Shown here: one piece after another, positions 6,105-7,396 of the stretch | Numbering within the stretch: the first letter of the stretch is position 1 | Layout of the letters: each line of letters starts with the position of its first letter | Assembly (NCBI GenBank): GCA_029858165.1 | Contig: JAOUFO010000085.1 | Coordinates: 1 to 7,396, forward strand | Direction: 5' to 3' | Source: Deltaproteobacteria bacterium | GTDB lineage: Bacteria > SAR324 > JACQKK01 | DNA length: 7,396 bases | Notes under the pieces: generated by a model | The model's input: only the letters and a program-made list of their open reading frames with translations | What the model was told of the DNA's origin: nothing | Databases searched by the model: none | Program-made: the position numbers and the translations under genes

Positions 6105-6132
6105 AAAAAAAGGGGGAAAACAATCTCCCCCA
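6105..6132 (-). terminator. Intrinsic terminator of the exported-protein gene
   Basis: GGGGGA (6112-6117) and TCCCCC (6126-6131) form a 6-bp stem with an 8-base loop. On the minus strand the stem is immediately followed by seven T (A-run at 6105-6111 on the + strand), the classic rho-independent form. It lies 43 bases beyond the stop of the minus-strand gene at 6175. For gcvT on the + strand the hairpin is present but lacks a T-run, so it would work poorly in that direction. Confidence 0.8.
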
Positions 6133-6174
6133 CATCCATCTTCAGGTGAACCATCCGGGTTGAATCGGTTGATT

Positions 6175-6840
6175 TTACAAGTAGATCAGCACATCCACCC
6201 CCACCTGGTTTTCTTCTTTGCCGGTCATCACCACCACCCGCTGACTGCCCGGTATTTTTTCAGACAACACCACCGCCGCCTTGAAATATCCGGGCCGGTA
6301 ATGGATTTCGCTCATCCGGGGAGCAGGACCGGCCATCCGGGTTAAAAACGCCACCGCCACCGGCAGCCCCAACAGGGATTCCAGCCCGGGGGAGCCGGTT
6401 TGGGCCAGCATCATGGCAATCTGTTTGGCCTGGCCCTCTTTGCCGGGCCGGTACAACACCCCCACCCGGATTTCCTCAAAAGGTTCCACCCCCTGTACTC
6501 CCTCGCCGCCGTTGTAAGCGGGGGGTTCCCCTCCCCCGCCCGGCGGGACCGGCCCGGCCATGGGTGGCTCTCCCACCGGGATTTCCTCCATCGGTGCAGG
6601 CGAGGCCATGGCGGGAAATTCCTCCGATTGACGGGGCCATGGTGTTTTCTCGTTTCGGCCTGAGGCAACCACCTCACCAAAGGAGGGTTGGGCGGCACCC
6701 CAGGCGGGTTTTCCGCTTTGAGCGTCTGACAGCCCCGGGGCCAGCATCACGGCCCAGGTCAACCAGACCACCGCAAACGGCCAAAACCCCAGGCCCCGTT
6801 GCCGCTTATCGGCTTTCCGTTTCAATATCAACCCCTTCAT
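6175..6840 (-). CDS. Exported or membrane-anchored protein with Pro/Gly-rich linker and LytR_C-like domain
   Basis: 221 residues from the ATG at 6840. The N-terminus has many Lys/Arg (1-16), then one hydrophobic segment (about 19-37, FWPFAVVWLTWAVML) and a possible signal peptidase site near SDAQ-S, so it is either secreted or anchored by one helix. Residues 42-120 are low complexity, rich in Pro, Gly and Glu. From about 123 a compact domain begins: IRVGVLYRPG with a following helix, then a second IHYRPGYFKAAVVLSEKI (179-196) and a final hydrophobic strand VGVDVLIYL. This order (strand, helix, YRPG, helix, terminal strand) resembles the LytR_C domain found in cell-envelope proteins. The assignment is by eye and moderate. 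There is no LCP catalytic domain. A GTG at 6891, with GGGGGGA 4 bases upstream, and an ATG at 6858 are alternative starts. I chose 6840 because it gives a normal signal sequence and leaves room for promoters. It is divergent from lysA and ends at a clear terminator. Confidence 0.72.
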   Translation of the reverse strand: MKGLILKRKADKRQRGLGFWPFAVVWLTWAVMLAPGLSDAQSGKPAWGAAQPSFGEVVASGRNEKTPWPRQSEEFPAMASPAPMEEIPVGEPPMAGPVPPGGGGEPPAYNGGEGVQGVEPFEEIRVGVLYRPGKEGQAKQIAMMLAQTGSPGLESLLGLPVAVAFLTRMAGPAPRMSEIHYRPGYFKAAVVLSEKIPGSQRVVVMTGKEENQVGVDVLIYL

Positions 6841-6846
6841 GTTAGT

Positions 6847-6874
6847 TTGAATGTCCATGGCTTGCTTATATGCA
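6847..6874 (+). promoter_or_regulatory. Weak candidate promoter for lysA
   Basis: TTGAAT (6847-6852) followed after 16 bases by TATGCA (6869-6874) could serve as a sigma70-type promoter pointing at lysA; TATATG at 6867 with 14-base spacing is an alternative. Both -10 matches are imperfect. The site would fall inside the minus-strand gene if that gene started at 6891. Confidence 0.22.
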
Positions 6875-6909
6875 ATTCCGCCAAGGACCACAAGTCCCCC
6901 CGAACCATT

Positions 6910-6930
6910 TTACATTGCGTTACCATTGCG
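6910..6930. repeat. Tandem near-duplicate TTACATTGCG / TTACCATTGCG before lysA
   Basis: TTACATTGCG (6910-6919) is followed directly by TTACCATTGCG (6920-6930), identical except for one inserted C. The core ACCATT also occurs at 6904-6909, 6922-6927 and 6935-6940. The repeats lie between the divergent exported-protein gene and lysA, and the second unit runs into the lysA ribosome site (GGAG, 6930-6933). A regulator-binding site or replication slippage could explain them. Confidence 0.4.
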
Positions 6931-6942
6931 GAGAACCATTGG

Positions 6943-7396
6943 ATGGAGACAGCGGACAACAAATTGAACCTGGGGGGGATCCCGGCAGAAACCCTGGCGG
7001 ATGAATTCGGCACTCCGCTGTATGTGTATGAGGAAGCCGTCATCCGTGAACGGTGCCGGGAACTCCGCATGGCTTTTTCCGCCATCGGCCCTCAAATTCA
7101 TTACGCCATCAAGGCCAACTTCAACCCGGCCATTCTGGCCGTTGTGCTGAACGAGGGGATGGGGGTGGACGCCGTCTCCCCCAATGAGGTGCGGCTGGCC
7201 TTGGAAGTGGGGTTTCTCCCTGATCAGATTCTGTTTACCGGAAACAACACCAGCGAAACCGAAATGCGGGAGGTGGTCCAACTGGGGGTGCCGGTCAATG
7301 TCGGTTCTTTGGGGGAGTTGGACCGGTTCGGCAGGTTGAATCCAGGCGGCAGGGTATCGGTCAGAATCAATCCGGATGTGGGGGATGGCCACCATC
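6943..7396 (+). CDS. lysA: Diaminopimelate decarboxylase (N-terminal part; runs off window)
   Basis: This fold-type III PLP enzyme decarboxylates meso-diaminopimelate to lysine, the last step of lysine synthesis. The first 151 residues are present, and the gene continues beyond the right edge. The PLP-binding lysine is K57 in HYAIKANFNPAIL. Other family markers are FGTPLYVYEE (22-31), GVDAVSPNEVRLAL (74-87), ILFTGNNTSETE (96-107) and SVRINPDVGDGHH at the edge, where the His-rich turn of the barrel begins. The ATG at 6943 has GGAG (6930-6933) with 9-base spacing and no in-frame start just upstream. A run of seven G lies in codons 10-12. The adjacent divergent gene encodes an exported protein with an envelope-type domain. 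The identification is secure, although related PLP decarboxylases share the fold. Confidence 0.94.
   Translation, partial: METADNKLNLGGIPAETLADEFGTPLYVYEEAVIRERCRELRMAFSAIGPQIHYAIKANFNPAILAVVLNEGMGVDAVSPNEVRLALEVGFLPDQILFTGNNTSETEMREVVQLGVPVNVGSLGELDRFGRLNPGGRVSVRINPDVGDGHH

Overview
The window is a GC-rich stretch of bacterial chromosome carrying ordinary housekeeping genes. There is no sign of phage, transposon, CRISPR or plasmid functions. Codon choice (CCC, CGG, GGG, CTG-rich) looks alike in all genes, so nothing stands out as recently transferred. The genes do not fix a phylum. A PerR-type regulator, a complete threonine synthase, a diaminopimelate decarboxylase and an exported Pro/Gly-rich protein fit a free-living bacterium that makes its own amino acids and a DAP-type peptidoglycan.

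Layout, left to right. Positions 2-163 hold the C-terminal end of an unrecognised protein (+). It converges on perR (-, 348-806). The 184 bp between them contains three inverted repeats, the largest at 276-339. perR is divergent from a three-gene cluster on the + strand: thrC (1017-2459), a PaaI-type hotdog thioesterase (2481-2921) and a DUF971 protein (2954-3289), with gaps of 21 and 32 bp. The perR-thrC interval carries a good sigma70-like promoter on the + strand, overlapped by a perfect 8-bp dyad. cysS (-, 3367-4785) converges on that cluster. It is divergent from gcvT (+, 4998-6089), and the 212 bp between them hold a long GC-rich hairpin on the cysS side. gcvT converges on a gene for an exported or anchored protein (-, 6175-6840) that ends in a LytR_C-like domain and has a clear intrinsic terminator. 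That gene is divergent from lysA, which starts at 6943 and runs off the right edge.

Functionally the window mixes amino-acid synthesis (thrC, lysA), one-carbon metabolism (gcvT), translation (cysS) and peroxide/metal response (perR). The conserved enzymes are as expected. The parts worth a second look are the non-coding structures and the exported protein beside lysA. I found no convincing new multi-gene system.
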